Source of the DNA: CAZIIK01 sp964539235
GTDB lineage: Bacteria > Pseudomonadota > Gammaproteobacteria > Francisellales > CACEW01
Assembly (NCBI GenBank): GCA_964539235.1
Contig: CAZIIK010000027.1
Location: 1 to 7,493, forward strand
Length of the DNA: 7,493 nucleotides
Direction: 5' to 3'
Shown: positions 1 to 6,533 of the stretch, piece by piece
Position numbering within the stretch: position 1 is the stretch's first letter
Layout of the letters: each line of letters starts with the position of its first letter
Translations under genes and position numbers: made by a program
Notes under the pieces: generated by a model
The model's input: the letters and a program-made list of their open reading frames with translations, nothing else
Told to the model about the DNA's origin: nothing
Databases searched by the model: none

Positions 1-27
1 TGCATGAAAATTAGTCTTTTTGGCTTG

Positions 28-47
28 TGATGATCAAATTTGCATCA
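28..47. repeat. Imperfect palindrome in the left intergenic region
   Basis: The arms TGATG (28-32) and CATCA (43-47) flank a perfect 8-bp palindrome CAAATTTG (35-42). Only the two bases AT at 33-34 break the symmetry. The shape is that of a regulator binding site or a small hairpin, and it lies in AT-rich noncoding DNA about 125 bp beyond the clpA stop codon. No gene to the left is visible, so its target is unknown. Chance occurrence in AT-rich DNA is quite possible. Confidence 0.25.
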
Positions 48-84
48 AAAATCCAAATGTAGAGTGCATTACGGTAGCATGCTG

Positions 85-105
85 AAAAATGCCTTTAACA
101 AAGGC
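85..105 (-). terminator. Probable intrinsic terminator of the clpSA operon
   Basis: On the minus strand a hairpin with the 6-bp stem GCCTTT/AAAGGC and a 3-nt loop (105-91) is followed at once by ATTTTT (90-85), the usual form of a Rho-independent terminator. It begins 67 nt beyond the clpA stop codon, on the correct strand. The stem is short, so termination may be partial. No similar T run follows the hairpin on the plus strand. Confidence 0.55.
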
Positions 106-136
106 TTGGCCGAAGGCAGAAGCTTCTCGGGTACCC
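91..136. repeat. Run of four adjacent short inverted repeats
   Basis: Four small palindromes lie almost end to end: GCCTTT-aac-AAAGGC (91-105), GCC-gaa-GGC (109-117), AGAAGCTTCT (118-127, perfect) and GGGTACCC (129-136, perfect). The gaps between them are 3, 0 and 1 nt. The first doubles as the likely clpA terminator. The others have no T run. They could be part of a structured 3' untranslated region of the clpA message, a degraded repeat element, or chance. Confidence 0.4.
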
Positions 137-171
137 TCTGATATAAGTTCTCATTGCAACAGTTTCACTTT

Positions 172-2481
172 TTATTGTTTGCCCTCTGCAGGGGATTTTC
201 GTTTAGTGCGTTTGGGGGGCTTCTTGTTGTAATCAAACGCTAATTGATCTGTTTCAACGGTGACTTTCACCATACCACCATCTGCTAGGCAGCCGAATAA
301 TATCTCATCCGCCAACACTTTTTTGATGTTTTCTTGAATCACACGCGCCATTGGTCGTGCACCCATTTTTTCATCATAGCCATGCACTGCCAGCCAATCT
401 TTGGCTGCAGTATCCACTTCAAGCGAAACACCGTTTTCATCCAGTTGCCCTTGTAGTTGAGCAATGAATTTATCCACCACATTACGCACATCTTCTGGAG
501 CTAAAGCTTTAAATTGTACGACGCCATCTAAGCGGTTACGGAATTCAGGTGGAAAAGCTCGGTTGATAACAGCCATGCTGTCTGTGGAATGATCTTGTTC
601 GGTAAATCCAATTGAGCTGCGGCTGCCTTCAAAGGCACCAGCATTGGTGGTCATGATAATGATTGTATTGCGGAAATCAGACTTACGACCATTGCTATCC
701 GTCAGTGCGCCAGCATCCATTACTTGCAAGAGTAAATTAAACACATCGGGATGAGCTTTTTCCAATTCGTCTAACAGTAAAACGCAATATGGATGTTTGG
801 TAACTGCATCAGTCAGCAAACCGCCTTTATCATGGCCAACGTATCCCGGGGGTGCACCGATTAAACGTGCAACAGAATGCGCTTCCATGTATTCCGACAT
901 GTCAAACCGTACCAGCTCAATGCCCAGTAAGCGTGCCAGTTGTTGTGTGACTTCAGTTTTACCCACGCCAGTCGGGCCTGCTAACAGAAAACTGCCCCAA
1001 GGCTTATGCATATCTCGTAAACCTGCGCGTGCCAGTTTAATCGTAGCCACTAATTGCGTGATGGCGTGATCTTGGCCATAGACCATCATTTTCAGATCGC
1101 GTTCTAAATGTTGCAATGTGGCTTTATCTGAACTGGAGACTGAACGCGCTGGAATACGCGCGATTTTGGCAATCATTTCTTCAATGTCTGCAACTTCAAT
1201 ACGTTTTTTGCCTTTCTCCCCTTTTAGACGCTGATAGGCACCCACTTCATCAATCACATCAATGGCTTTATCCGGTAAGAAACGTTCCGTGATGTGTTTA
1301 GCGGCTAAATCAGCAGCAGCCCGCAACGCTTTTTCTTGATACTTCACCTGATGATGCTTTTCGAAATATGGCTTTAGGCCTTTCAAGATTTCAAAGGTTT
1401 GATCAACCGTAGGTTCTTCGACATCAATTTTTTGGAAACGACGTGCCAAAGCATGATCTTGTTCAAAGATACTGCGATATTCACGGTATGTCGTGGAACC
1501 AATGCAACGCAGTTCTCCTGTCGATAGCAAAGGCTTAATTAAATTGGATGCATCCATGACACCGCCGGAGGCAGCTCCTGCGCCAATAATGGTGTGAATC
1601 TCATCGATAAATAAAATCGCTTGTTTCTCTTTTTGCAGTTGTTTTAAAACCGACTTGAAACGTTTTTCAAAATCTCCCCGATATTTCGTGCCTGCCAATA
1701 GCGCACCCAAATCCAGAGAATAGACAATAGCATCCTCAATTACTTCCGGGACTTTGCCATCGACAATTAATTTAGCTAAGCCTTCCGCAATCGCTGTTTT
1801 ACCAACGCCGGCTTCACCGACTAATAACGGGTTGTTTTTGCGGCGACGGCAGACAATTTGCACAACACGATCAACTTCTGCCTCTCGGCCGATTAATTCG
1901 TCAATCTTACCTTTCGAGGCGCGGTGGTTTAGGTTAACGGTATAAAGTTGTAAAGGAGATTTATCACCACTACTTTCACTGGGTGACAGCATTTCGCTAT
2001 AGTTGGGTTGTAAATCTCCGGCACCACCATCAATGTCATCGCGTGTTTTGCGTACCACGCCATGTGATAGGTAATTGACGACATCTAGACGATTGATGCC
2101 TTGTTGTCGCAGGAAATAAACCGCTTGGCTATCTTGTTCACTAAAAATAGCAACCAATACATTGGCGCCAATCACTTCTGTACGGCCAGAAGATTGCACA
2201 TGAAATACAGCGCGTTGCAGAACACGTTGAAAGCCGAGCGTGGGTTGCGTTTCTTTATCCATTTCAGCTTCAGGCAAGACAGGCGTGGTATCGTCTAAGA
2301 ATTGACGCAGATCGGCCTTAAGTTGGTCAGTATCAGCGTTACAGGCTTGTAGAACTTCCACGACACCATTGTTATGCAGTAAGGCATAGAGCAGGTGTTC
2401 AACCATCAGGTATTCATGTCGCTTGACCTTGGCTTCCTTAAATGCATTGTTCAAGGTGATTTCTAAGTCTTTGCTTAACAT
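172..2481 (-). CDS. clpA: ClpA, ATP-dependent unfoldase subunit of the ClpAP protease
   Basis: This cytoplasmic Hsp100/AAA+ unfoldase forms a hexamer that threads substrates into ClpP; with ClpS it degrades N-degron proteins. The 769-residue length is close to E. coli ClpA (about 758). The N domain spans roughly residues 1-145. D1 has Walker A GEAGVGKT (222-229), pore loop GTKYRG (264-269), Walker B FIDE (291-294) and arginine finger region R347-R348. D2 has Walker A GPTGVGKT (502-509), pore loop GYVG (546-549), Walker B LLLDE (568-572), the ClpP-docking loop IGF (624-626) and sensor-2 GARP (707-710). There is no ClpB-type middle coiled coil, which favours ClpA over ClpB. The ATG directly follows the clpS stop, with AAGGA eight to nine nt upstream inside clpS, so translation is probably coupled. 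The C-terminus is a basic Lys/Arg-rich tail (about 753-769). The gene is intact and ends in TAA. The peptidase gene clpP is not in the window. Confidence 0.98.
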   Translation of the reverse strand: MLSKDLEITLNNAFKEAKVKRHEYLMVEHLLYALLHNNGVVEVLQACNADTDQLKADLRQFLDDTTPVLPEAEMDKETQPTLGFQRVLQRAVFHVQSSGRTEVIGANVLVAIFSEQDSQAVYFLRQQGINRLDVVNYLSHGVVRKTRDDIDGGAGDLQPNYSEMLSPSESSGDKSPLQLYTVNLNHRASKGKIDELIGREAEVDRVVQIVCRRRKNNPLLVGEAGVGKTAIAEGLAKLIVDGKVPEVIEDAIVYSLDLGALLAGTKYRGDFEKRFKSVLKQLQKEKQAILFIDEIHTIIGAGAASGGVMDASNLIKPLLSTGELRCIGSTTYREYRSIFEQDHALARRFQKIDVEEPTVDQTFEILKGLKPYFEKHHQVKYQEKALRAAADLAAKHITERFLPDKAIDVIDEVGAYQRLKGEKGKKRIEVADIEEMIAKIARIPARSVSSSDKATLQHLERDLKMMVYGQDHAITQLVATIKLARAGLRDMHKPWGSFLLAGPTGVGKTEVTQQLARLLGIELVRFDMSEYMEAHSVARLIGAPPGYVGHDKGGLLTDAVTKHPYCVLLLDELEKAHPDVFNLLLQVMDAGALTDSNGRKSDFRNTIIIMTTNAGAFEGSRSSIGFTEQDHSTDSMAVINRAFPPEFRNRLDGVVQFKALAPEDVRNVVDKFIAQLQGQLDENGVSLEVDTAAKDWLAVHGYDEKMGARPMARVIQENIKKVLADEILFGCLADGGMVKVTVETDQLAFDYNKKPPKRTKRKSPAEGKQ

Positions 2482-2814
2482 CTATTCACTTCCTTCCAGT
2501 CTTTTCATGCGGCATAACAGAGGATGTTCATGTTCACGTGCCCATGAAATTACTTGCATGACTTTGGTTTCTGCTAAATCTTTTGTAAATAGCCCACAGA
2601 CGGCTTCGCCAGCATGGTGGACTTGTAGCATCAGTTGGGTCGCCTGTTTACGGTCTTTACCAAAAAAACGCATTAAGGCTTCGACGACAAACTCCATAGG
2701 CGTGTAATCATCATTGAGCATTAATACTGCGTATGTGCCGGGCGGCCCTGGCTGCAAATCCAACCAATCTTGTACCATTGGTTGCGTGGGTGTTTCTACA
2801 CATTCAGCTTTCAT
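2482..2814 (-). CDS. clpS: ClpS, N-degron adaptor for ClpAP
   Basis: ClpS binds proteins with bulky hydrophobic N-terminal residues and hands them to the ClpA N domain. From the ATG at 2814 the protein has 110 residues, close to the E. coli length of 106. Counted from that Met, the N-degron pocket residues fall exactly at the E. coli numbers: N34, D35, D36 and M40 in LNDDYTPMEF, and H66 in MLQVHHAG. The family motifs ATQLML (58-63), AETKV (81-85) and the ending HEHPLLC (95-101) are also present. The frame is open upstream to a GTG at 2856, which would add 14 residues; the numbering match argues for 2814. No Shine-Dalgarno precedes this ATG (the bases are CCTCCG), which is unusual. The gene ends in TAG, immediately followed by the clpA ATG. 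The cspD gene often found next to clpS is not seen between clpS and icd. Confidence 0.95.
   Translation of the reverse strand: MKAECVETPTQPMVQDWLDLQPGPPGTYAVLMLNDDYTPMEFVVEALMRFFGKDRKQATQLMLQVHHAGEAVCGLFTKDLAETKVMQVISWAREHEHPLLCRMKRLEGSE
2490..2495 (-). promoter_or_regulatory. clpA ribosome binding site inside the end of clpS
   Basis: The minus strand reads AAGGAA at 2495-2490, eight nt before the clpA ATG (2481-2479). It lies within the last codons of clpS. With the clpS TAG immediately before the clpA ATG, it suggests that ribosomes finishing clpS can start clpA, which would tie adaptor and unfoldase synthesis together. Confidence 0.7.
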
Positions 2815-2820
2815 CGGAGG

Positions 2821-2826
2821 ATTGTA
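2821..2826 (-). promoter_or_regulatory. Possible -10 element for clpSA, very close to the start codon
   Basis: The minus strand reads TACAAT at 2826-2821 (five of six matches to TATAAT), just six nt before the clpS ATG. This spacing would put the transcript start at or near the start codon, giving a leaderless message and explaining the missing Shine-Dalgarno. The -35 region is poor: the best nearby hexamer, GTGACA, is only about 12 nt away. A perfect AT palindrome, TTAAT-a-ATTAA (2828-2838), lies directly upstream. A promoter of some kind is expected here because a terminator separates icd from clpS, but the exact site is inferred. Confidence 0.25.
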
Positions 2827-2887
2827 GTTAATAATTAATGTCACGCCAGCGTGCACATATTAGGATTCGCTACCTTATCATTCAGCC

Positions 2888-2926
2888 AATAAAAAGGCCA
2901 TACTGCTTAAAAGTAGTACGGCCTTT
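2888..2926 (-). terminator. Strong intrinsic terminator of icd
   Basis: On the minus strand the stem AAAGGCC (2926-2920), a single C/A mismatch, and a further 7-bp stretch TACTACT/AGCAGTA with one G-U pair close on a 4-nt loop (2911-2908). The second strand is TGGCCTTT, running into TTTTTATT (2895-2888). The result is a roughly 15-bp hairpin with a good T tract, starting about 20 nt after the icd stop codon. On the plus strand the hairpin ends in only three T's, so it should act mainly on leftward transcripts. It isolates icd from clpSA. Confidence 0.85.
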
Positions 2927-2946
2927 GGTCTGTATATCTATCGATA

Positions 2947-4200
2947 TTACATATTTTGAATGATGGCATCACCAGATGCTGAGCAACTGAGCAAAGTAGC
3001 ATCATCCATGAGGCGTTCAAAATCATATGTGACGGTTTTCGCTTGAATGGCTTTTTCAATGCCGGCGATGATCAGATCTGCTGCTTCAAACCAACCTAAA
3101 TGGCGCAGCATCATTTCAGCGGAAAGAATCAAAGAACCTGGGTTCACTTTATCCTGACCGGCATATTTAGGTGCAGTTCCATGCGTCGACTCAAAAATCG
3201 CTACGCCGTCGCCAATATTCGCGCCTGGCGCAATACCAATGCCGCCTACTTGTGCAGCTAATGCATCTGATACGTAATCGCCATTCAAGTTTAATGTGGC
3301 AATCACGCTGTATTCCTTCGGACGCAGGAGAATTTGTTGTAAGAACGCATCTGCAATCACATCTTTGATAATGATTTCTTGGCCAGTTTTAGGATTCTTC
3401 AAGCTACACCATGGACCACCATCCAGTAATTTGGCACCAAATTCTTCACGGGCAACGTGATAACCCCAATCTTTAAAGGCACCTTCAGTAAATTTCATGA
3501 TGTTACCTTTATGCACCAAGGTGACAGAATCACGGTTATTGTCGATGGCATATTGAATCGCGGCACGGACCAAACGACGCGTACCCTGTTTGGAAACGGG
3601 TTTAACACCGAGACCACAATGTTGTGGGAAACGGATTTTGGTTACGCCCATTTCATTCTGTAAGAAATTCAATACTTTCATGGCTTCTGGAGAATCTGCC
3701 TGCCATTCAATCCCCGCATAAATATCTTCTGAGTTTTCACGAAAAATCACCATATCGGTGTCTTGTGGGCGTTTTAATGGGCTGGGTGTTCCTGCAAAAT
3801 AGCGCACCGGACGGCAGCATGTGTACAGATCTAACATCTGACGCAAAGCGACGTTTAAAGAACGAATACCACCACCCACAGGTGTCGTCATTGGGCCTTT
3901 AATGGATACCACATATTCTTTTGCAGCTGCCAATGTTTCATCCGGCAGCCAGACATCTTGGCCGTAAAGCTGCGTGGATTTTTCACCGGCATAAATTTCC
4001 ATCCAAGCGATTTTACGCGCATTGTCATATGCTTTTTCAACCGCGGCATCTACTACTTTTTGCATCACAGGTGTGATATCAACACCAATGCCATCCCCTT
4101 CGATAAAAGGAATAATGGGATGGTTCGGAACATTCAATGAACCGTCAGTATTGGTGGTGATCTTTTCACCTGCAGGAACTTGGATTTTGTCATATGACAT
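2947..4200 (-). CDS. icd: NADP-dependent isocitrate dehydrogenase
   Basis: This TCA-cycle enzyme oxidises isocitrate to 2-oxoglutarate and CO2 with NADP+. It has 417 residues against 416 in E. coli, and every key residue sits one place later than in E. coli. Isocitrate binding: S114, N116, R120, R130, R154. Catalysis: Y161 and K231. Metal: D284, D308, D312. The NADP-specific residues K345, Y346, Y392 and R396 are all present, which argues for NADP rather than NAD. S114 in GGGIRSLN is the serine that AceK kinase/phosphatase modifies in enterobacteria, so flux control against the glyoxylate shunt is possible, though aceK is not in view. I chose the ATG at 4200 (MSYDKIQVP). The frame stays open to 4368, but that extension has no family similarity and would run over the mnmA start. 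AGAGG lies 11 nt upstream (4216-4212), a rather long spacing. The gene ends in TAA, then a strong terminator; it appears to be transcribed alone. Confidence 0.97.
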   Translation of the reverse strand: MSYDKIQVPAGEKITTNTDGSLNVPNHPIIPFIEGDGIGVDITPVMQKVVDAAVEKAYDNARKIAWMEIYAGEKSTQLYGQDVWLPDETLAAAKEYVVSIKGPMTTPVGGGIRSLNVALRQMLDLYTCCRPVRYFAGTPSPLKRPQDTDMVIFRENSEDIYAGIEWQADSPEAMKVLNFLQNEMGVTKIRFPQHCGLGVKPVSKQGTRRLVRAAIQYAIDNNRDSVTLVHKGNIMKFTEGAFKDWGYHVAREEFGAKLLDGGPWCSLKNPKTGQEIIIKDVIADAFLQQILLRPKEYSVIATLNLNGDYVSDALAAQVGGIGIAPGANIGDGVAIFESTHGTAPKYAGQDKVNPGSLILSAEMMLRHLGWFEAADLIIAGIEKAIQAKTVTYDFERLMDDATLLSCSASGDAIIQNM

Positions 4201-4234
4201 GATGATACGTGCCTCTCTTGAGCTGATATTGAAG

Positions 4235-4301
4235 GGGTGCGATTCTATATTAATTTTGTATGTAATAACACTGGCTCTACAAAAGCATTCTAACCGCACC
4301 C
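4235..4301. repeat. Inverted repeat spanning the icd/mnmA divergent promoter region
   Basis: GGGTGCG (4235-4241) and its exact complement CGCACCC (4295-4301) are 53 bp apart. The left arm touches the candidate icd -10 (4242-4247) and the right arm lies just before the candidate extended -10 of mnmA (4303-4311). Going inward the match weakens but does not vanish (about 10 of 13 positions). The placement would suit paired half-sites for a regulator or looping protein acting on both genes. A 7-bp repeat may also be chance. Confidence 0.3.
4242..4247 (-). promoter_or_regulatory. Candidate -10 element for icd
   Basis: The minus strand reads TAGAAT (4247-4242), five of six matches to TATAAT and part of TATAGAAT. 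Transcription would start near 4235, leaving a leader of about 35 nt. I find no good -35 hexamer at 16-18 nt; the upstream DNA is AT-rich. The position is inferred from the divergent layout and spacing. Confidence 0.3.
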
Positions 4302-4302
4302 A

Positions 4303-4311
4303 TGATACAAT
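4303..4311 (+). promoter_or_regulatory. Candidate extended -10 promoter for mnmA
   Basis: TGATACAAT fits the extended -10 pattern TGnTATAAT with one mismatch. The -35 region about 17 nt upstream (around 4283-4288) is weak, as is common for extended -10 promoters. Transcription would start near 4318, giving a leader of about 22 nt before the mnmA ATG. That leader lacks a clear Shine-Dalgarno and contains a run of six T's. Confidence 0.45.
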
Positions 4312-4339
4312 CCGGCAAATTTTTTGATCAGTATGATTC

Positions 4340-5419
4340 ATGACCACCCCACATATTGTCGTTGGCATGTCCGGCGGCGTTGACTCTTCTGTTACAGCCC
4401 ATTTGCTTAAGCAACAAGGTTACCGTGTGACCGGCGTTTTCATGAAAAATTGGGAAGAAGACGACACAGATCAATATTGTTCAGCAGCACAAGATATCGC
4501 CGATGCTCAAGCAGTCTGCGACGCGCTGGATATTGAGCTTAAAACCATCAACTTTGCCGCGGAATACTGGGATAACGTGTTTGAATATTTCCTGGCGGAA
4601 TATGGTGCTGGCCGTACGCCGAATCCCGATATTTTATGCAATCAAGAAATTAAATTTAAGGCGTTCCTAGAATATGCCAAGTTGCTACAAGCCGACTTGA
4701 TTGCCACCGGCCATTATGCTCGCATTGATCAATCTGAGGGCACTGCCCTACTCAAAAAGGGTTTAGATCCACAAAAAGATCAAAGTTATTTTTTGCATCG
4801 ACTCAATCAAACTCAGTTAAGCAGCAGCCTGTTTCCACTGGGGGATTATTGCAAAACTGAAATTCGCCGCATTGCCCAAGCAATCGGCTTACAGAATCAT
4901 GCTAAAAAAGACAGCACTGGTATTTGTTTCATTGGCGAACGCAAATTCAAAACATTTTTAGCGCAATATTTACCAGCTCAGCCAGGAGATATGATCACTT
5001 TAACGGGCCAAGTGATTGGTCAACATGATGGATTGATGTATTACACTATCGGTCAACGTCAGGGGCTCAATATTGGTGGTGTGAAAGGCGCTGGGGAAGC
5101 ACCTTGGTTTGTGGCAGAAAAAGATTTGGCGCATAACCGACTCATTGTTGTACAAGGCACGGAGCATCCGGCTTTATTTAAAGCTCAATTATCCGCTCAG
5201 CAAATCCATTGGATTCATACAAAACCAACAGAACAGGAATTTCATTGCATGGCAAAAACCCGTTATCGCCAAGCTGACCAAGCCTGTGTAGTCACGCACT
5301 GCGATGCAGATACGGTGACAGTGACTTTTGAACAACCGCAACGTGCGATCACCCCTGGGCAGTCCGTGGTATTTTATCAAGATGATATTTGCTTAGGCGG
5401 TGGCGTGATTTGCGCATAG
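4340..5419 (+). CDS. mnmA: MnmA, tRNA-specific 2-thiouridylase
   Basis: MnmA activates U34 of tRNA Lys, Glu and Gln with ATP and inserts sulfur passed along from IscS and the Tus relay, giving the 2-thio part of mnm5s2U. The 359-residue protein is near the E. coli length (about 368). The N-terminal PP-loop motif SGGVDSS (residues 11-17) binds ATP. The two catalytic cysteines are C100 in NPDILCNQEIKF and C196 in DSTGICFIGER. Further family motifs are TGHYAR (123-128), KDQSYFL (146-152) and YTIGQRQGL in the central domain, followed by the C-terminal beta-barrel. The ATG at 4340 starts right at the conserved beta strand before the PP-loop. No obvious Shine-Dalgarno precedes it. An out-of-frame ATG lies 7 nt upstream at 4333. 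The gene is complete, ends in TAG, and is divergent from icd. The efflux genes follow on the same strand, probably by neighbourhood rather than shared function. Confidence 0.97.
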   Translation: MTTPHIVVGMSGGVDSSVTAHLLKQQGYRVTGVFMKNWEEDDTDQYCSAAQDIADAQAVCDALDIELKTINFAAEYWDNVFEYFLAEYGAGRTPNPDILCNQEIKFKAFLEYAKLLQADLIATGHYARIDQSEGTALLKKGLDPQKDQSYFLHRLNQTQLSSSLFPLGDYCKTEIRRIAQAIGLQNHAKKDSTGICFIGERKFKTFLAQYLPAQPGDMITLTGQVIGQHDGLMYYTIGQRQGLNIGGVKGAGEAPWFVAEKDLAHNRLIVVQGTEHPALFKAQLSAQQIHWIHTKPTEQEFHCMAKTRYRQADQACVVTHCDADTVTVTFEQPQRAITPGQSVVFYQDDICLGGGVICA

Positions 5420-5439
5420 TCGGGCTAATTGGGTATATT
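5410..5439 (+). promoter_or_regulatory. Possible promoter for the efflux gene pair
   Basis: TATATT (5434-5439, five of six matches to TATAAT) lies 18 nt after TTGCGC (5410-5415, a partial -35 match), straddling the mnmA stop codon. A start of transcription near 5446 would leave about 30 nt before the adaptor ATG. The -10 sits within GGGTATATTCCC (5431-5442), a near-palindrome that could be an operator or a weak hairpin. No T-rich terminator follows mnmA, so read-through from mnmA is also possible. Confidence 0.3.
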
Positions 5440-5474
5440 CCCGCAGATTTTAAGTGTTAAGGTATCCAATAATC

Positions 5475-6533
5475 ATGCGATTCCATCGAAAAAAACGGAT
5501 TTATGTACCGTTCATTATCCTAATTTTAATCATTGTAGTTGGTTCGGCCCATTGGGTTTTTCATTCTGTACAGGCAAATAAGAAAACCACACTGCCTGAA
5601 GTACATCAATTGGCTCTGCAGCAACGCCAAGAACCTATTATTTTAAAAGCTTATGGTAAAGTCCTATCACCCAAGTCACTACCTATTTACCCTCAGTTTT
5701 CTGGCTTGGTGACACGCATTGCGGTTAAGCACGGTGCAGCCGTTCGTCGTGGCGAAGTACTATTTGTGGTCAGGATTACAGGCATTTCCAGTGAATTGCA
5801 GGCAAAAGCCGCCGCCTTGGCAGCTGCACGGAATCAGTATCTGAAGGATGAGCAATTGGCGCACATCAGTCAGGCCAGTATTGCCAAAATTACATTGCAA
5901 AATACACGTGACAATTACCACCGTGCTAGGGCTTTATATCAACAAACCTTGGCACAATATCGCTCCACGTCGATTACAGCACCTGCTGACGGACATGTGA
6001 TGACGATTGCTGTTGCCCAAGGCCAATATGTCACACCACAAACATTGCTTACACGATTTGTGCACCCACAAGTCGTTGTGGAATATGCCCTACCGAGTCG
6101 TTGGTATGCGCATTTAAAGTTGGGGCAGTCTATCGAATTTTCCCAACGAGCACATGGCAAGATAAGTGGCAAAGTGACCTATATTGCCCCGCAGCAAAAC
6201 CAGGCATTTGAGACACGTTTGCGTGCGCGTTTAGCCACCGGCGTTGTGCCGAATAGTTTTGGTCAAGTGACACAAACCATTCCGCAAACACGCAAAATCT
6301 TAGTTGTGCCGCAACGTTATGCGTATACCGATGATGAGGGGTATTACGTATTCACAGTGCAAAAAACCACACGTGGCACTTTGCTGCAGAAACGTTATTT
6401 CCAACCGGCTTGGTTCTATGCCAATGGTTTGATCAGCATTGAATCAGGGCTACGGGTTGGTGAAAAAATTGTCGCATCCCGTGATACCACTTTGACTACC
6501 GGGCAACCTGTTCAATTGGTATCAGCCTCATGA
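5475..6533 (+). CDS. Periplasmic adaptor (membrane-fusion) subunit of an RND efflux system
   Basis: The product resembles the HlyD/AcrA adaptor family, which links an inner-membrane RND pump to an outer-membrane channel. From the ATG at 5475 it has 352 residues. The order is: basic cytoplasmic start (MRFHRKKR), one hydrophobic membrane anchor (about 11-29) without a lipoprotein cysteine, first half of the lipoyl domain (about 70-100, GLVTRIAVKHGAAVRRGE), a short alpha-helical hairpin (about 105-163) and the second lipoyl half (ITAPADGHVMTIAV, 167-180). Beta-barrel and membrane-proximal domains follow, ending at VGEKIV and GQPVQL. The frame can be opened at a GTG at 5454, but that start has no ribosome site; AAGG (5459-5462) precedes the ATG by 12 nt, somewhat far. 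Its TGA overlaps the ATG of the pump gene (ATGA, 6530-6533), a coupled pair. Substrate is unknown, and I cannot assign a named system. Confidence 0.88.
   Translation: MRFHRKKRIYVPFIILILIIVVGSAHWVFHSVQANKKTTLPEVHQLALQQRQEPIILKAYGKVLSPKSLPIYPQFSGLVTRIAVKHGAAVRRGEVLFVVRITGISSELQAKAAALAAARNQYLKDEQLAHISQASIAKITLQNTRDNYHRARALYQQTLAQYRSTSITAPADGHVMTIAVAQGQYVTPQTLLTRFVHPQVVVEYALPSRWYAHLKLGQSIEFSQRAHGKISGKVTYIAPQQNQAFETRLRARLATGVVPNSFGQVTQTIPQTRKILVVPQRYAYTDDEGYYVFTVQKTTRGTLLQKRYFQPAWFYANGLISIESGLRVGEKIVASRDTTLTTGQPVQLVSAS

Noticed and set aside
100..171. A tRNA gene on the minus strand, suggested by short stems and a GAGGGTACCCGAGAAG stretch
   Set aside because: No acceptor stem pairing, no T-loop GGTTCGA-type motif and no anticodon arm could be assembled.
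2815..2856. GTG start for ClpS adding 14 residues
   Set aside because: Starting at 2814 places all pocket residues at exactly the E. coli positions; the extension has no family resemblance. It is kept as an alternative because the ATG lacks a ribosome site.
2838..2966. Small plus-strand frame with GGAGG upstream, starting ATG at 2838
   Set aside because: It reads straight through the icd terminator hairpin and into the 3' end of icd on the other strand, its ribosome site is too far from the ATG, and the peptide (about 42 residues, basic) resembles nothing I know.
797..4327. Several plus-strand open frames of 60-101 codons opposite clpA, clpS and icd
   Set aside because: They lie wholly or almost wholly antisense to strongly conserved genes, lack ribosome sites and have no recognisable domains.
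4201..4368. An N-terminal extension of icd by 56 codons up to an ATG at 4368
   Set aside because: The extra residues show no resemblance to isocitrate dehydrogenase, the stretch runs over the divergent mnmA start, and starting at 4200 gives residue numbering just one off from E. coli.
5454..5474. GTG start for the adaptor adding seven residues
   Set aside because: No ribosome site precedes the GTG, while the ATG at 5475 begins a basic segment followed by a membrane anchor, and AAGG lies upstream of it.
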